From NCBI RefSeq assembly GCF_900111375.1, contig NZ_FOHB01000007.1:1-64000 (forward strand): DNA of 64,000 nucleotides, given 5' to 3'. The stretch is from Pedococcus cremeus. Its GTDB lineage: Bacteria > Actinomycetota > Actinomycetes > Actinomycetales > Dermatophilaceae. A program made the position numbers and the translations under genes. Each line of letters begins with the position of its first letter. Positions within the stretch are counted from its first letter, which is position 1. Shown one piece after another: positions 39,047-47,931 of this stretch. Under the pieces are notes generated by a model. It saw nothing but the letters and a program-made list of their open reading frames with translations. It searched no databases and was not told the origin of the DNA.

Positions 39047-40314
39047 GCGCCGCTGGACTCGAGGTCGGAACCCAGCCGGTCACCACCCCGCGAACCGGTC
39101 GCCAGCGTTTCACGCCCGCCCAGTGGGCGATGGTCGTTGCCGGTGCGATCGCCGTCGTCTCGCTGCTGCGGATCGTCACCGGCGCCGAGGACATCGACTC
39201 TTCGGGGGCGCTGTCAGCGGCGGTCGGCCTCGCCGTGCCGATCGCCCTGGCGGGCCTGGGTGGCCTGTGGTCGGAGCGGGCGGGTGTCGTCAACATCGGC
39301 CTCGAGGGAATGATGATCCTCGGGACCTGGTTCGGTGCCTTCTTCGCCATCCACGCGGGCGCCTGGATGGGCATCGTCGGCGCGATCGTCGGCGGCGTCC
39401 TCGGGGGTCTCATCCACGCCGTGGCCACCGTGATCTTCGGCGTCGACCACATCGTCTCCGGTGTCGCGCTCAACATCATCGGCCTCGGTGCGGCGAAGTA
39501 CCTCGCGGCCCGCTTCTTCTCCGGCCTGAAGGGCGGCGGCCCGACGCAGTCGCCGCCGCTGCCCAACCTTCCGACGATCACCATCCCGGGACTCTCCGAC
39601 GCGCTCGGCACCATCGAGAAGAAGCAGTGGTTCTTCGTCTCCGACGTCGCCTCGGTGCTGCGGGCGCTGTGCACCGATGTGTCGGTGCTGACGATCCTGG
39701 CCGTCCTCCTCTTCATCGGCACGTACTGGGTGCTGTGGCGCACCGCCTTCGGCCTCCGGCTGCGCTCCTGCGGTGAGTCGCCGGTGGCGGCCGAGACGCT
39801 CGGCGTCAACGTCATCCGTTACAAGTTCCTCGCGGTGCTCATCTCCGGTGGCCTGGCCGGCCTGGGTGGCGGCTACCTCTCGCTGGTGGCGGCCAACATC
39901 TACCGTGACGGCCAGACGGGCGGCCGCGGCTTCATCGGCCTGGCGGCCATGATCTTCGGCAACTGGCGCCCCGGCGGCCTGCTGGCCGGGTCGGGCCTGT
40001 TCGGCTACACCGACGCCCTGCAGCTGCGCGGTGGCGGCGAGACCGTGCACGCCTTCCTGTTGCTGTTCGCCATCATCCTGCTCGCCATCGGCGTCTGGCA
40101 GATCGTCAAGCGCCACAACCCGGTGCAGGGCGGCATCGCCATCGTCGTCGGTGTGCTCACAGGACTCTGGTACGCCCTGACCGAGACGGTGCCGGCCGAG
40201 CTCACCGGTATGACGCCCTACGTCACCACCCTGTTGGTGCTCGCGTTCGCGTCCCAGCGCCTGCGCATGCCGGCCGCGGACGGCCAGGTCTACCGCAAGG
40301 GCGAGGCGTCGTGA
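39043..40314 (+). CDS. nucleoside ABC transporter permease 2
   Basis: Second permease, 423 aa, of the same family; VVNIGLEGMMILG and FGVDHIVSGVALNIIG are typical. It has more helices than permease 1, with a hydrophobic C-terminal extension. ATG 39043 overlaps the preceding stop; its own TGA overlaps the GTG of cytidine deaminase, so importer and first catabolic enzyme are translationally coupled. Confidence 0.9.
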   Translation: MSAAGLEVGTQPVTTPRTGRQRFTPAQWAMVVAGAIAVVSLLRIVTGAEDIDSSGALSAAVGLAVPIALAGLGGLWSERAGVVNIGLEGMMILGTWFGAFFAIHAGAWMGIVGAIVGGVLGGLIHAVATVIFGVDHIVSGVALNIIGLGAAKYLAARFFSGLKGGGPTQSPPLPNLPTITIPGLSDALGTIEKKQWFFVSDVASVLRALCTDVSVLTILAVLLFIGTYWVLWRTAFGLRLRSCGESPVAAETLGVNVIRYKFLAVLISGGLAGLGGGYLSLVAANIYRDGQTGGRGFIGLAAMIFGNWRPGGLLAGSGLFGYTDALQLRGGGETVHAFLLLFAIILLAIGVWQIVKRHNPVQGGIAIVVGVLTGLWYALTETVPAELTGMTPYVTTLLVLAFASQRLRMPAADGQVYRKGEAS

Positions 40315-40763
40315 CGGGGGAGGCCGTGCCAGCCGCCTCCGTTGCGTCAGTGGACTGGGACGCCCTCCAGGCGCAGGCGGTCGCCGTCATGCGCAAGGCC
40401 TACGCGCCCTACTCGAAGTTCCCCGTCGGCGTGGCCGGCCTGGTCGACGACGGCCGGGTGGTCGTGGGCTGCAACGTCGAGAACGCGGCCTACGGCGTCG
40501 CGCTGTGCGCCGAGTGCGGCATGGTCTCGCACCTGCACGCGAGCGGTGGCGGCCGGCTGGTCGCCGTGTCGTGCGTGGGTGGTGACGGCCAGGCGCTGAT
40601 GCCGTGCGGGCGGTGCCGCCAGCTGCTGTGGGAGCACGGCGGCCCGGACTGCCTGCTGATGACCCCGAAGGGCGTGCTGCCGATGAGCGAAGTGCTGCCG
40701 CAGGCCTTCGGCCTCGAGGACCTCGAGGCGGCGGCCGCCCGCGGGCAGGGAACGCCGGCCTGA
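40311..40763 (+). CDS. cdd: cytidine deaminase
   Basis: Deaminates cytidine and deoxycytidine to uridine forms, 150 aa. The zinc site is visible as CAEC with the catalytic Glu (ALCAECGMV) and PCGRCRQ; the substrate region is YSKFPVGVAG and NVENAAYG. It is encoded in the nucleoside importer operon (GTGA overlap), which strongly supports pyrimidine nucleosides among the imported substrates. Confidence 0.95.
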   Translation: MTGEAVPAASVASVDWDALQAQAVAVMRKAYAPYSKFPVGVAGLVDDGRVVVGCNVENAAYGVALCAECGMVSHLHASGGGRLVAVSCVGGDGQALMPCGRCRQLLWEHGGPDCLLMTPKGVLPMSEVLPQAFGLEDLEAAAARGQGTPA

Positions 40764-40782
40764 GGTCCCGCAGACCCTGGTC

Positions 40783-42318
40783 TCAGGAAGCCTTGCGGGA
40801 CGGGCGCCACCGGGCTTGGGCGCCCGAGCGCTCGGCCTCCTCGGCGGCCTTGGCGATGTTCTTCTGCATGCCCCCGAACACGATGCCGTGGAAGGGGTAC
40901 ACCGCCGCCCAGTAGGCGTGCCCGGCCAGCCCGCGCGGGTGGAACAGCGCCCGCTGCCGGAAGACGGTGCGGCCCTGCTGGTCCTCCTCGGCGATGAGCT
41001 CGAGCCAGGCCAGACCGGGCAGGCGCATCTCGGCCCGCAGCCGCAGCAGGTGGAGGTCCTCGATCTCCTCCACGCGCCACCAGTCGAGCGCGTCCCCGAC
41101 CGCCAGGTCCTGCGGGTGGCGCCGGCCGCGGCGCAGCCCGGGACCGCCGAAGAGCCGGTCCATCAGGCCGCGGGCGACCCAGCCCAGCCGCCAGGAGTAC
41201 CAGCCGTTGTCGCCGCCGATGCCCTCGATGACCGACCACAGGGCCTCACGGCTGGCCCGCACCACCGACGAGCGGTCGTCGGTGTAGAGGGAGCCGCCCG
41301 CCCAGTCGGGGTCGCTGGGCAGCGGGTCGCTGGGGGCGCCGAGGGGCACCGCCGACGACCACCGGGTGGCGACGTCGAGGTCGCGGACCTTGGTGAGCGC
41401 CAGCTCGACGGCCCGGTCGAACCCGACGAGGCCCTCGGGCGGGTCGGGCACGTACCGCGCGATGTCGTGCTCCTCGCAGACCACGTCGTGCACGAGCGAG
41501 TCGACCAGCGGTCGCGCGATGCTGTTGGGCACCGGCGTAACGAGCCCGACCCAGTGGCTCGACAGCGAGGGGCTGAGCAGCGGCGTGGGGATGATGCGGC
41601 GCGGCTTCAGGCCGGCCACCGCGGCATACCGTTGCATCATCTCGCGGTAGGTGAGCACGTCGGGTCCGCCGATGTCGAAGGCGCGGTTGACGTCGGCCGG
41701 CATCGACGCCGACCCGACGAGGTAGAGGAGCACGTCGCGGACCGCGATGGGCTGGATGCGGCTGCCCAGCCACTTGGGCGTCACCATGACCGGCAGCCGC
41801 TCGGTGAGGTAGCGCAGCATCTCGAACGACGCCGAGCCGGAGCCGAGGATGACGGCGGCCTGCAGCACGGTGGCCGGGACACCGCTGGCGAGCAGGATGT
41901 CGCCCACCTCCTTGCGCGACGCGAGGTGCTCGGAGAGCCGCTCGCCGCCGGGGTAGAGGCCGCCGAGGTAGACGATGCGGCCGACGCCCGCGCGGCGCGC
42001 GGCTTCGGCGAAGGTGCGCGCCGTGTGCCGGTCTCGGGCGGCGAAGTCGGGACCCGTGCCGAGGGAGTGGATGAGGTAGTAGGCGACGTCGACGCCCTCC
42101 ATGGCCGACGCGAGCGAGTCGGCGTCGGACGCGTCGCCCTTGACCACCTCGACGCCCTCGGCCTCGCGCCAGGGCTGGTCGCGCAGGCGCTCGGGGCGCC
42201 GCGCCATGGCGCGCACGGCATACCCGGCCTTGAGCAGCTCGGGGACGAGGCGGCCACCGATGTAACCGGTGACCCCGCTGACGAGGACGAGCTTCGGCGA
42301 GGGGGACGTCGCAGCCAT
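40783..42318 (-). CDS. NAD(P)-binding SDR-like protein with DUF2867 domain
   Basis: About 511 aa. The N-terminal 300 residues form an atypical short-chain dehydrogenase fold starting LVLVSGVTGYIGGRL, with nucleoside-diphosphate-sugar-epimerase similarity; the C-terminal part (from about residue 360, SVVRASREALWSVIEGIGG) resembles DUF2867/SRPBCC-like. No Tyr-x-x-x-Lys active site is clear, so enzymatic activity is uncertain. ATG 42318 is preferred over an upstream GTG at 42336; CAGACT lies 6 nt before it. It is inserted in opposite orientation between cdd and deoA and is functionally unrelated as far as I can see. Confidence 0.8.
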   Translation of the reverse strand: MAATSPSPKLVLVSGVTGYIGGRLVPELLKAGYAVRAMARRPERLRDQPWREAEGVEVVKGDASDADSLASAMEGVDVAYYLIHSLGTGPDFAARDRHTARTFAEAARRAGVGRIVYLGGLYPGGERLSEHLASRKEVGDILLASGVPATVLQAAVILGSGSASFEMLRYLTERLPVMVTPKWLGSRIQPIAVRDVLLYLVGSASMPADVNRAFDIGGPDVLTYREMMQRYAAVAGLKPRRIIPTPLLSPSLSSHWVGLVTPVPNSIARPLVDSLVHDVVCEEHDIARYVPDPPEGLVGFDRAVELALTKVRDLDVATRWSSAVPLGAPSDPLPSDPDWAGGSLYTDDRSSVVRASREALWSVIEGIGGDNGWYSWRLGWVARGLMDRLFGGPGLRRGRRHPQDLAVGDALDWWRVEEIEDLHLLRLRAEMRLPGLAWLELIAEEDQQGRTVFRQRALFHPRGLAGHAYWAAVYPFHGIVFGGMQKNIAKAAEEAERSGAQARWRPSRKAS

Positions 42319-42363
42319 GCCGCCAGTCTGCGCCACCCGTCACGGAGTCGCGCGGCCATCTGG

Positions 42364-42369
42364 GATGCT
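42364..42369 (+). promoter_or_regulatory. -10 element of deoA
   Basis: GATGCT, 7 nt before GTG 42377; together with homologues this supports GTG rather than ATG 42365 as start. Confidence 0.45.
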
Positions 42370-42376
42370 GTGCCTC

Positions 42377-43666
42377 GTGAGCGAGTCATTCGATGCGGTC
42401 GACGTCATCACCACCAAGCGCGACAAGGGAGAGCTGTCCGACGGGCAGATCGACTGGGTCATCGACGCCTACACCCGCGGGGTCGTCGCCGACGAGCAGA
42501 TGAGCTCGCTCGCGATGGCCATCCTGCTCAACGGCATGAACCGGCGCGAGATCGCCCGCTGGACGCAGGCGATGATCGACAGCGGTGAGCGGATGGACTT
42601 CTCCTCGCTCTCGCGAGCGACCGCCGACAAGCACTCCACCGGCGGCGTGGGCGACAAGATCACGCTGCCGCTGGCCCCGCTCGTGGCGGCGTGCGGTGTG
42701 GCGGTGCCGCAGCTCTCCGGGCGCGGGCTCGGCCACACCGGCGGCACGCTCGACAAGCTCGAGTCCGTGCCCGGCTGGCAGGCCGCGCTCAGCAACGAGG
42801 CGATGATGCGCCAGCTCGAGGACGTCGGCGCCGTCATCTGCGCCGCCGGCGCGGGCCTCGCTCCCGCGGACAAGAAGCTCTACGCGCTGCGCGACGTCAC
42901 CGGCACCGTCGAGGCCATCCCGCTCATCGCCTCCTCGATCATGAGCAAGAAGATCGCCGAGGGCACCGGCGCCCTGGTGCTCGACGTCAAGGTCGGCAGC
43001 GGCGCATTCATGAAGAACGTCGACGACGCGCGCGAGCTGGCCCGCACGATGGTCGACCTCGGCACCGACGCGGGCGTCAAGACCGTGGCGCTGCTGACCA
43101 ACATGCAGACCCCGCTCGGCCTCACCGCGGGCAACGCCCTCGAGGTGCGCGAGTCCGTCGAGGTGCTCGCCGGTGGCGGCCCCGAGGACGTCGTGGAGCT
43201 GACGGTCACGCTGGCCCGCGAGATGCTCGCCGCGGCCGGCAAGGACGACGCCGACCCGGCCGACGCCCTCAAGGACGGCCGAGCCATGGACGTCTGGAAG
43301 GCGATGATCCGCGCGCAGGGCGGTGACCCCGACGCCGCGCTGCCGACCGCGCGCGAGACCCACGAGGTGCTCGTGCCGGCCGACGGCGTGCTCACCCAGC
43401 TCGACGCCTACAAGGTCGGCGTCGCGGCCTGGCGTCTCGGCGCCGGGCGCGCCCGCAAGGAGGACCCGGTGCAGGCCGGCGCCGGCGTCGAGATGCAGTA
43501 CAAGCCGGGTGCCAGCGTCCGCGCGGGGGAGCGGCTGCTCACGCTGCACACCGACACCCCGGAGAGGTTCGAGCGCGCCCTCGAGGTGCTCGACGGCGCG
43601 TTCACCATCGCGCCCGAGGGCTCGCGGCCCGACCTGCTGCCGCTCGTCATCGACCGCGTGGGCTGA
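42377..43666 (+). CDS. deoA: thymidine phosphorylase
   Basis: Phosphorolysis of thymidine/deoxyuridine to base and deoxyribose-1-phosphate, 429 aa. The family start SFDAVDVITTKRD, the phosphate-binding KHSTGGVGDK near residue 83 and SGRGLGHTGGTLDKLE near residue 113 are intact. GTG 42377 is chosen because GATGCT sits 7 nt upstream. It continues the nucleoside salvage theme of the importer-cdd operon on the same strand. The 3' end overlaps the convergent hydrolase gene by 20 bp. Confidence 0.94.
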   Translation: MSESFDAVDVITTKRDKGELSDGQIDWVIDAYTRGVVADEQMSSLAMAILLNGMNRREIARWTQAMIDSGERMDFSSLSRATADKHSTGGVGDKITLPLAPLVAACGVAVPQLSGRGLGHTGGTLDKLESVPGWQAALSNEAMMRQLEDVGAVICAAGAGLAPADKKLYALRDVTGTVEAIPLIASSIMSKKIAEGTGALVLDVKVGSGAFMKNVDDARELARTMVDLGTDAGVKTVALLTNMQTPLGLTAGNALEVRESVEVLAGGGPEDVVELTVTLAREMLAAAGKDDADPADALKDGRAMDVWKAMIRAQGGDPDAALPTARETHEVLVPADGVLTQLDAYKVGVAAWRLGAGRARKEDPVQAGAGVEMQYKPGASVRAGERLLTLHTDTPERFERALEVLDGAFTIAPEGSRPDLLPLVIDRVG

Positions 43667-44651
43667 CCCGCAGCGTCGACGCGGCCGGTTCCTCGTCGGA
43701 GCCGGCAGTCCCGCGCCCTGTCGCGAAGGCGACGGCCCGCTCCACCACCTCGGGGTCCCACAGGACCCGCCGATGGCCGAGTCCCTCGGTGAGCAGCAGC
43801 TCGGCTGCCGGCCACACCTCCGCCAGGGACTGCGAGCCGCGGGCGGGGGTCTCGACGTCGTCGCGGTCGTGCACGAGCAGCAGCGGCGGCTGCCCTGAGC
43901 GGCGCCGCGTCATGGCCACGGCGTCGAAGTGGTCGAGCGGCCACCCGACGCGGTCCTCGGCGCGGGTCAGGAGGTGCCGCACGGCGTCCCCGCCGAGGCC
44001 GAGCCCGCCCGCGAACCACCGCAGGATGGGCGTCATGGCCACCGGCGGCGCGACCAGGACGAGGCGCCCCGGCTGCAGGCCGAGCTCGTGGGCGTGCAGG
44101 GTCGCCGCGCCCCCGACCGAGTGGGTCACGACCACCTCGGCCGGGCCGTGGGCCTCGACGACGGCGGAGAGCGACTCGGCCAGCTCGACGAGGGACGTCG
44201 AGCGCGGGCCGAACCGGCCCGGCCCGGAGTCGCCGTGGCTCGGCCCGTCGAACGCCACCACCTGGAAGTCCGCCTCGAGCAGGGGTGGCACGAAGGCACC
44301 GAGCTGCTGCCACCAACCGCCCCAGCCGTGCACGAGGTATGCCGTCGGCGCACCTTTGCTGCCGAACCTCCGTCCCGAGACGGAGCCGCCCGCCCACTGG
44401 AGCGTGAACGGCTCCCCGCCAGGGGGTTGGTGGCGCGCCCGCCGCTGCGCGCTTGCCCGGGGTGGCAGGCGGAACCACAGGTCGGCTGCGAGGCGTCCGG
44501 CGGCTCGCGGTGAGACCCGGTGGACGGCACGTACCGCCTGTGCCACGACGGCCGGCACCGGCACGGACGGTGGTGTCACCGACGGTGGCGGCACGGACGG
44601 TGGCGCCAGGGGCGAGTCAATACGATCGATCGTGCTTTTTTCTGGCGCCAT
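43647..44651 (-). CDS. alpha/beta hydrolase
   Basis: Alpha/beta-hydrolase fold protein, 334 aa if ATG 44651 is right. The oxyanion block LVHGWGG, the nucleophile elbow VTHSVGGAA (Ser about residue 170), the acid region VHDRDD and the final His in GLGHRRVLWD are in order. The N-terminus has Pro-rich near-repeats PPSVPPPSVTPPSVP. GGAG lies about 6 nt before ATG 44651, yet codons 4-12 contain a palindrome nearly identical to the TetR operator, so the real start may be a later GTG (codons 25-32). It follows tetR by 24 nt. Substrate unknown. Confidence 0.8.
   Translation of the reverse strand: MAPEKSTIDRIDSPLAPPSVPPPSVTPPSVPVPAVVAQAVRAVHRVSPRAAGRLAADLWFRLPPRASAQRRARHQPPGGEPFTLQWAGGSVSGRRFGSKGAPTAYLVHGWGGWWQQLGAFVPPLLEADFQVVAFDGPSHGDSGPGRFGPRSTSLVELAESLSAVVEAHGPAEVVVTHSVGGAATLHAHELGLQPGRLVLVAPPVAMTPILRWFAGGLGLGGDAVRHLLTRAEDRVGWPLDHFDAVAMTRRRSGQPPLLLVHDRDDVETPARGSQSLAEVWPAAELLLTEGLGHRRVLWDPEVVERAVAFATGRGTAGSDEEPAASTLRVSPRGR
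44616..44639. promoter_or_regulatory. second TetR-type operator, at the hydrolase start
   Basis: On the minus strand AAAAGC-ACGATCGATCGT-ATTGAC, with the core 12-bp perfect palindrome at 44622-44633. It matches the tetR upstream operator at nearly all positions. It overlaps the first codons of the hydrolase as annotated. Confidence 0.6.
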
Positions 44652-44675
44652 GGATGCTCCGTCCGGGGAGAAAGG

Positions 44676-45275
44676 TCAGCTGCGGATGGTGGCGAGCAGG
44701 TGCTCGAAAGCCGCGTGGGTGCGCGCCGATGCCTCGGGGTCGCGCATCATGCGGGCGGCGAAGTGGTGGGCGAGCACGATGCCGTACAGCTCGTGCGCCA
44801 CCTGCCCGGCGTCGGTGTCCTCGCGGAAGTGACCGTCGGCGACGCCGGCCCGCACCATCGTCTCGATGCTGTCGAGCAGGTCGCGCTGCGTGCGCACGAT
44901 GTGGTCACGCACCGGGCTGTCGGGCTCGTCGTCGAACTCCGTGGTGACGGTGATGAAGATGCACCCGCCCGGCTGGGCGTAGTCGGCGTCGCCGTCCCAG
45001 CCGAGCCAGCGCTCGAACACCGCGCGCAGGCGCGGCTCCCCGCGCGGCTGCTGGAGCGCAGGTTGGACGACCAGCCGCCCGAACGCCTGGGCGGCGTGGT
45101 CGAGCACCGCCTCCTGGAGGGCCTCCTTGGAGCGGAAGTGGGCGAAGAGCCCGCTCTTGGACATCTCCAGCGAGTCGGCGAGGGAGCCGATGGTGATCCC
45201 GCGCAGCCCGACGCGGCTGGCCTGGGCCAACGCCTCGCGCAGCACCGTCTCGCGGGTCACCTCGCCTTTGCGCAT
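44676..45275 (-). CDS. TetR-family transcriptional repressor
   Basis: TetR regulator, 199 aa. The N-terminal helix-turn-helix is visible (LRGITIGSLADSLEMSKSGL, about residues 24-43, then FAHFRSKEALQEAV); the C-terminal ligand domain is of the TetR_C type seen with DUF/YxaF-like members. I chose ATG 45275: the minus-strand TTTATT (45282-45287) is 6 nt before it as a -10, and the palindrome CACGA-CCGT-TCGTG (45290-45303) is immediately upstream, so it represses itself. A near-identical palindrome lies at the start of the following hydrolase gene, its probable target. The ligand is unknown. Confidence 0.88.
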   Translation of the reverse strand: MRKGEVTRETVLREALAQASRVGLRGITIGSLADSLEMSKSGLFAHFRSKEALQEAVLDHAAQAFGRLVVQPALQQPRGEPRLRAVFERWLGWDGDADYAQPGGCIFITVTTEFDDEPDSPVRDHIVRTQRDLLDSIETMVRAGVADGHFREDTDAGQVAHELYGIVLAHHFAARMMRDPEASARTHAAFEHLLATIRS

Positions 45276-45281
45276 GCGGCC

Positions 45282-45309
45282 AATAAAAGCACGACCGTTC
45301 GTGAGTGAC
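45282..45309 (-). promoter_or_regulatory. tetR promoter and operator
   Basis: The -10 TTTATT (minus strand, 45282-45287) and inverted repeat CACGA(CCGT)TCGTG at 45290-45303; flank AAAAGC matches the second operator at 44616-44639. Confidence 0.65.
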
Positions 45310-45349
45310 AAGGCCCCCGCTGTGCCTTTCGCGCGAGGTGGCGGGTTCG

Positions 45350-45385
45350 GCTCGACCCCCACGATCGTCGTCGCGGGGGTCGAGC
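45350..45385 (-). terminator. hairpin after the secreted-protein gene
   Basis: GCTCGACCCCC (45350-45360) pairs perfectly with GGGGGTCGAGC (45375-45385). It lies downstream of the minus-strand gene ending at 45433 and upstream of tetR. There is no T-tract. Confidence 0.6.
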
Positions 45386-45432
45386 AGAAGGAGGCGGCGC
45401 GCCCGCCCACCGACGGGGACGCCATCCGGCCG

Positions 45433-45894
45433 TCACGCCTGGCTGGCCGGCACCTTGTTGACGGTGCAGACGAACAGCTTCACGACGCCGAGGTCGGCGG
45501 CGTCACCGGCGGCCATGGCGGCATACACCTCGTTGGCGGCGTCGAGGACGCCGTCGTGGTCGAGGTCGCCGGAGGCGAGCGCCGCGGCATACCCGTGCGG
45601 GAGGCCGACCGCGTGCACCTGCCAGCGTCCGCCGTTGAAGCCCGGGTCGCCGGGGGCGGCGGTCGCGACGCTGCGCTGCGCCGACCCGAAGCTGTAGATG
45701 GTGTCCCAGGACTGGTCCGGCGCCCCGGTGCCGGTGAGGTCGGTCGGGGTGGCGACCGTGCGGTACAGCACGTGGTCGACGTAGAACGCCGGGCCGGAGA
45801 CGCCGGCTGCCGGAGCCGCGGACGATCCTGCGACGAGGCCGCCGAGGGCTGCGGTCGCAACGGCGCCGATGGTGAGGAAACGCTTGAGGGCCAT
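45433..45894 (-). CDS. small secreted protein with a DxDxDG motif
   Basis: Not recognised as a known family. 153 aa with a clear Sec signal (KRFLTIGAVATAALGGLVAG, cleavage about residue 27 after AAPAAG). The mature part carries DLDHDGVLDAAN near residue 112, spaced like the calcium loop of dockerin/EF-hand proteins, and two Cys-poor beta-rich stretches. A single Cys near the C-terminus. GGAGG lies 7-8 nt before the ATG, one of the strongest ribosome sites in the window, suggesting high expression. It is divergent from a two-component system that could regulate it. Confidence 0.75.
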   Translation of the reverse strand: MALKRFLTIGAVATAALGGLVAGSSAAPAAGVSGPAFYVDHVLYRTVATPTDLTGTGAPDQSWDTIYSFGSAQRSVATAAPGDPGFNGGRWQVHAVGLPHGYAAALASGDLDHDGVLDAANEVYAAMAAGDAADLGVVKLFVCTVNKVPASQA

Positions 45895-46042
45895 GGGTTT
45901 TCACCTCCACTGCCGACCCCGGTGGTCGGCTCTCCTCGATTCAACTGGTGCTCGGGGCCGCACTCCATGACAGCGGGATTACCCGGTTCTTACAGGGTCG
46001 TGACGTGGGCGCAGGAGCGCCCGCGGCATGCGTCTGCCCACC

Positions 46043-46048
46043 TATCCT
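46043..46048 (+). promoter_or_regulatory. -10 element of the two-component operon
   Basis: TATCCT, 6 nt before GTG 46055; leaderless pattern and the reason for preferring GTG 46055. Confidence 0.55.
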
Positions 46049-46054
46049 GAGCAG

Positions 46055-46864
46055 GTGGCCCGGGTCCTGGTGATCGACGACGACGCCACCGTGTCGGAGG
46101 TGGTCGTGGCCTACCTCGAGGCGGCGGGGCTGGAGGCGCGACGTGCGGGCGACGGCCCCTCGGGGTTGGCGGCAGCGGCCGCCGAACCACCCGACGCGGT
46201 GGTGCTCGACCTCATGCTGCCGGGCATCGACGGGCTCGAGGTGTGCCGACGGCTGCGGCTCGAGCGCCCCGACCTCCCGGTCGTGATGCTGACCGCGCGC
46301 GGCGAGGAGGAGGACCGCGTCCTCGGGCTAGAGGTCGGTGCCGACGACTACGTGACCAAGCCGTTCAGTCCTCGCGAGCTGGTGCTGCGGCTCCAGTCGG
46401 TGCTCCGGCGCACGATGCGCCCGGCGGCAGGTCTGGCGCCGAGCCCGGTGCCGCCCGCCGGGGCCGGGCTCGCGGACGGTGACCTGCTGCTTGACCGGCT
46501 GGCCCACCGCGCCACCCTCGGTGGTCGCGAGCTGTCGTTGACGACACGGGAGTTCGAGCTGCTCGCGTGGCTGCTGGCCCACCCGGGCCAGGCCTTCGCC
46601 CGCGAGGAGCTCATGCGCTCGGTCTGGGGCTGGGAGTACGGCGACCAGTCGACCGTCACCGTGCACGTCCGGCGGCTGAGGGAGAAGGTCGAGGCCGACC
46701 CGTCGACGCCGACGCGCCTCGTAACCGTCTTCGGGGTCGGCTACCGCTGGGACCCGGTGTCGTCGCCCGACGCAGCGGCCTCGGCGGACGCGGTGCCGTC
46801 GCCCGACCCCGCGGCTCCGTCGCCCGACTCGGCGGACTCGGCCGAGTCGCCGCACTCGCCATGA
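46055..46864 (+). CDS. OmpR/PhoB-family response regulator
   Basis: Two-component response regulator, 269 aa. The receiver domain has the acidic pair VIDDDATV, phosphoacceptor Asp in VVLDLMLPG near residue 52, and the Lys in YVTKPFSP near residue 102; a winged-helix output domain follows (about residues 140-235, [17 protein letters not shown]). The C-terminal 30 residues are a low-complexity Ser/Asp/Pro/Ala tail ([17 protein letters not shown]). GTG 46055 is chosen over an upstream ATG. Its stop overlaps the histidine kinase ATG. Confidence 0.93.
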   Translation: MARVLVIDDDATVSEVVVAYLEAAGLEARRAGDGPSGLAAAAAEPPDAVVLDLMLPGIDGLEVCRRLRLERPDLPVVMLTARGEEEDRVLGLEVGADDYVTKPFSPRELVLRLQSVLRRTMRPAAGLAPSPVPPAGAGLADGDLLLDRLAHRATLGGRELSLTTREFELLAWLLAHPGQAFAREELMRSVWGWEYGDQSTVTVHVRRLREKVEADPSTPTRLVTVFGVGYRWDPVSSPDAAASADAVPSPDPAAPSPDSADSAESPHSP

Positions 46865-47922
46865 ACAGCGTCGAGGTGCAGGCCGTCCTGCTCTCGGCCC
46901 TGGTCGCCGCCGCGACGGGGCTGCTCGGCGCGGTGGTCGTGGTGAGGCTGGCCCGCGTGCGTCCGGCGTGGGCGGCCGCGACGGCGCCCCTGGTCGTGGT
47001 GCTCTCGCTGGCCGCCGGCGTCTACGCCAGCGCCCGCGCGATGCTGCTGACCGAGCGCGAGTCCAACACGGTGCTGCTCGTGCTGCTCGCCGCCCTGCCG
47101 GTGGCCGCCGTGCTCGGGGCGGCCACCGCGTTGCGGGTGCAGGACCTGGCCCGGGCACGGGCCCGCGAGGCGGCCGAACGCGACCGCGACCGCCAGGTGG
47201 AGGAGCGACGCAGGGAGCTGGTGACCTGGGTCTCGCACGACCTGCGCACGCCCCTGGCCGGGATGCAGGCGGTGACCGAGGCGCTTCAGGACGGCGTCGC
47301 GCCCGACCCGGCGGAGTACCTCGCGCGGATGCGCGCCGAGGTGGCCCGGATGAGCTCGATGGTCGACGACCTGCTTGCGCTGTCGCGGCTCCAGTCACCG
47401 ACCCTGCGGCTGCGGGTGCAGCGGGTCAGCCTGGCCGACGTGGTCTCCGACGTCGTGGCGTGGGCCCAGCCGCTGGCCGACGCGCGAGGCGTCCGGCTGA
47501 GCGGCGGGGCCGAGGGGCCCGTGCCGGCCGACGTCGACCCCGGAGAGGTCGGCCGCGCGGTGGGCAACCTCGTCGTCAACGCGCTGCGTCACACACCCGC
47601 CGGCGGCGACGTCCGGGTAGCGGTGCAGCTCGAGCCTGCTGGCCGGGCCGGTGGCGCCGCCGCGGCGACCGTCGTCGTGCGCGACGGCTGCGGTGGCATC
47701 GCCCAGGAGGCGCTGGGCCGGGTGTTCGAGCCGGGCTGGCGTGCGGCGGCGTCGCGGTCGCCGGAGGACCGGTCGCCCCAGGACGGCGGCGGGGCAGGCC
47801 TCGGCTTGGCCATCGTCCGCGGCGTCGCCACCGCCCACGGCGGCACGGCGGAGGTGGCGAACGAGCCGCCGGGGTGCCGCTTCACCCTCCGGCTGCCGGT
47901 GGCGTCGACGAGCCCCGGCTAG
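46861..47922 (+). CDS. sensor histidine kinase
   Basis: Membrane sensor kinase, 353 aa, partner of the overlapping response regulator. Four hydrophobic segments in the first 100 residues with only short loops suggest sensing within the membrane. The phosphoacceptor box is [13 protein letters not shown] near residue 124, the N-box is [10 protein letters not shown] and the G-box is [12 protein letters not shown]. The H-box is followed by a dimerisation helix pair. The signal is unknown; neighbours suggest envelope or secreted-protein control. Confidence 0.92.
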   Translation: MNSVEVQAVLLSALVAAATGLLGAVVVVRLARVRPAWAAATAPLVVVLSLAAGVYASARAMLLTERESNTVLLVLLAALPVAAVLGAATALRVQDLARARAREAAERDRDRQVEERRRELVTWVSHDLRTPLAGMQAVTEALQDGVAPDPAEYLARMRAEVARMSSMVDDLLALSRLQSPTLRLRVQRVSLADVVSDVVAWAQPLADARGVRLSGGAEGPVPADVDPGEVGRAVGNLVVNALRHTPAGGDVRVAVQLEPAGRAGGAAAATVVVRDGCGGIAQEALGRVFEPGWRAAASRSPEDRSPQDGGGAGLGLAIVRGVATAHGGTAEVANEPPGCRFTLRLPVASTSPG

Positions 47923-47925
47923 GGT
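47920..47925 (+). promoter_or_regulatory. -10 element of the cupin gene, overlapping a stop codon
   Basis: TAGGGT, whose first three bases are the kinase stop codon, 6 nt before ATG 47932. Confidence 0.5.
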
Positions 47926-47931
47926 TTGCCC

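Noticed and set aside
46028-46057. ATG 46028 as start of the response regulator
   Set aside because: The extra nine residues are not typical, and TATCCT six bases before GTG 46055 explains that start better.
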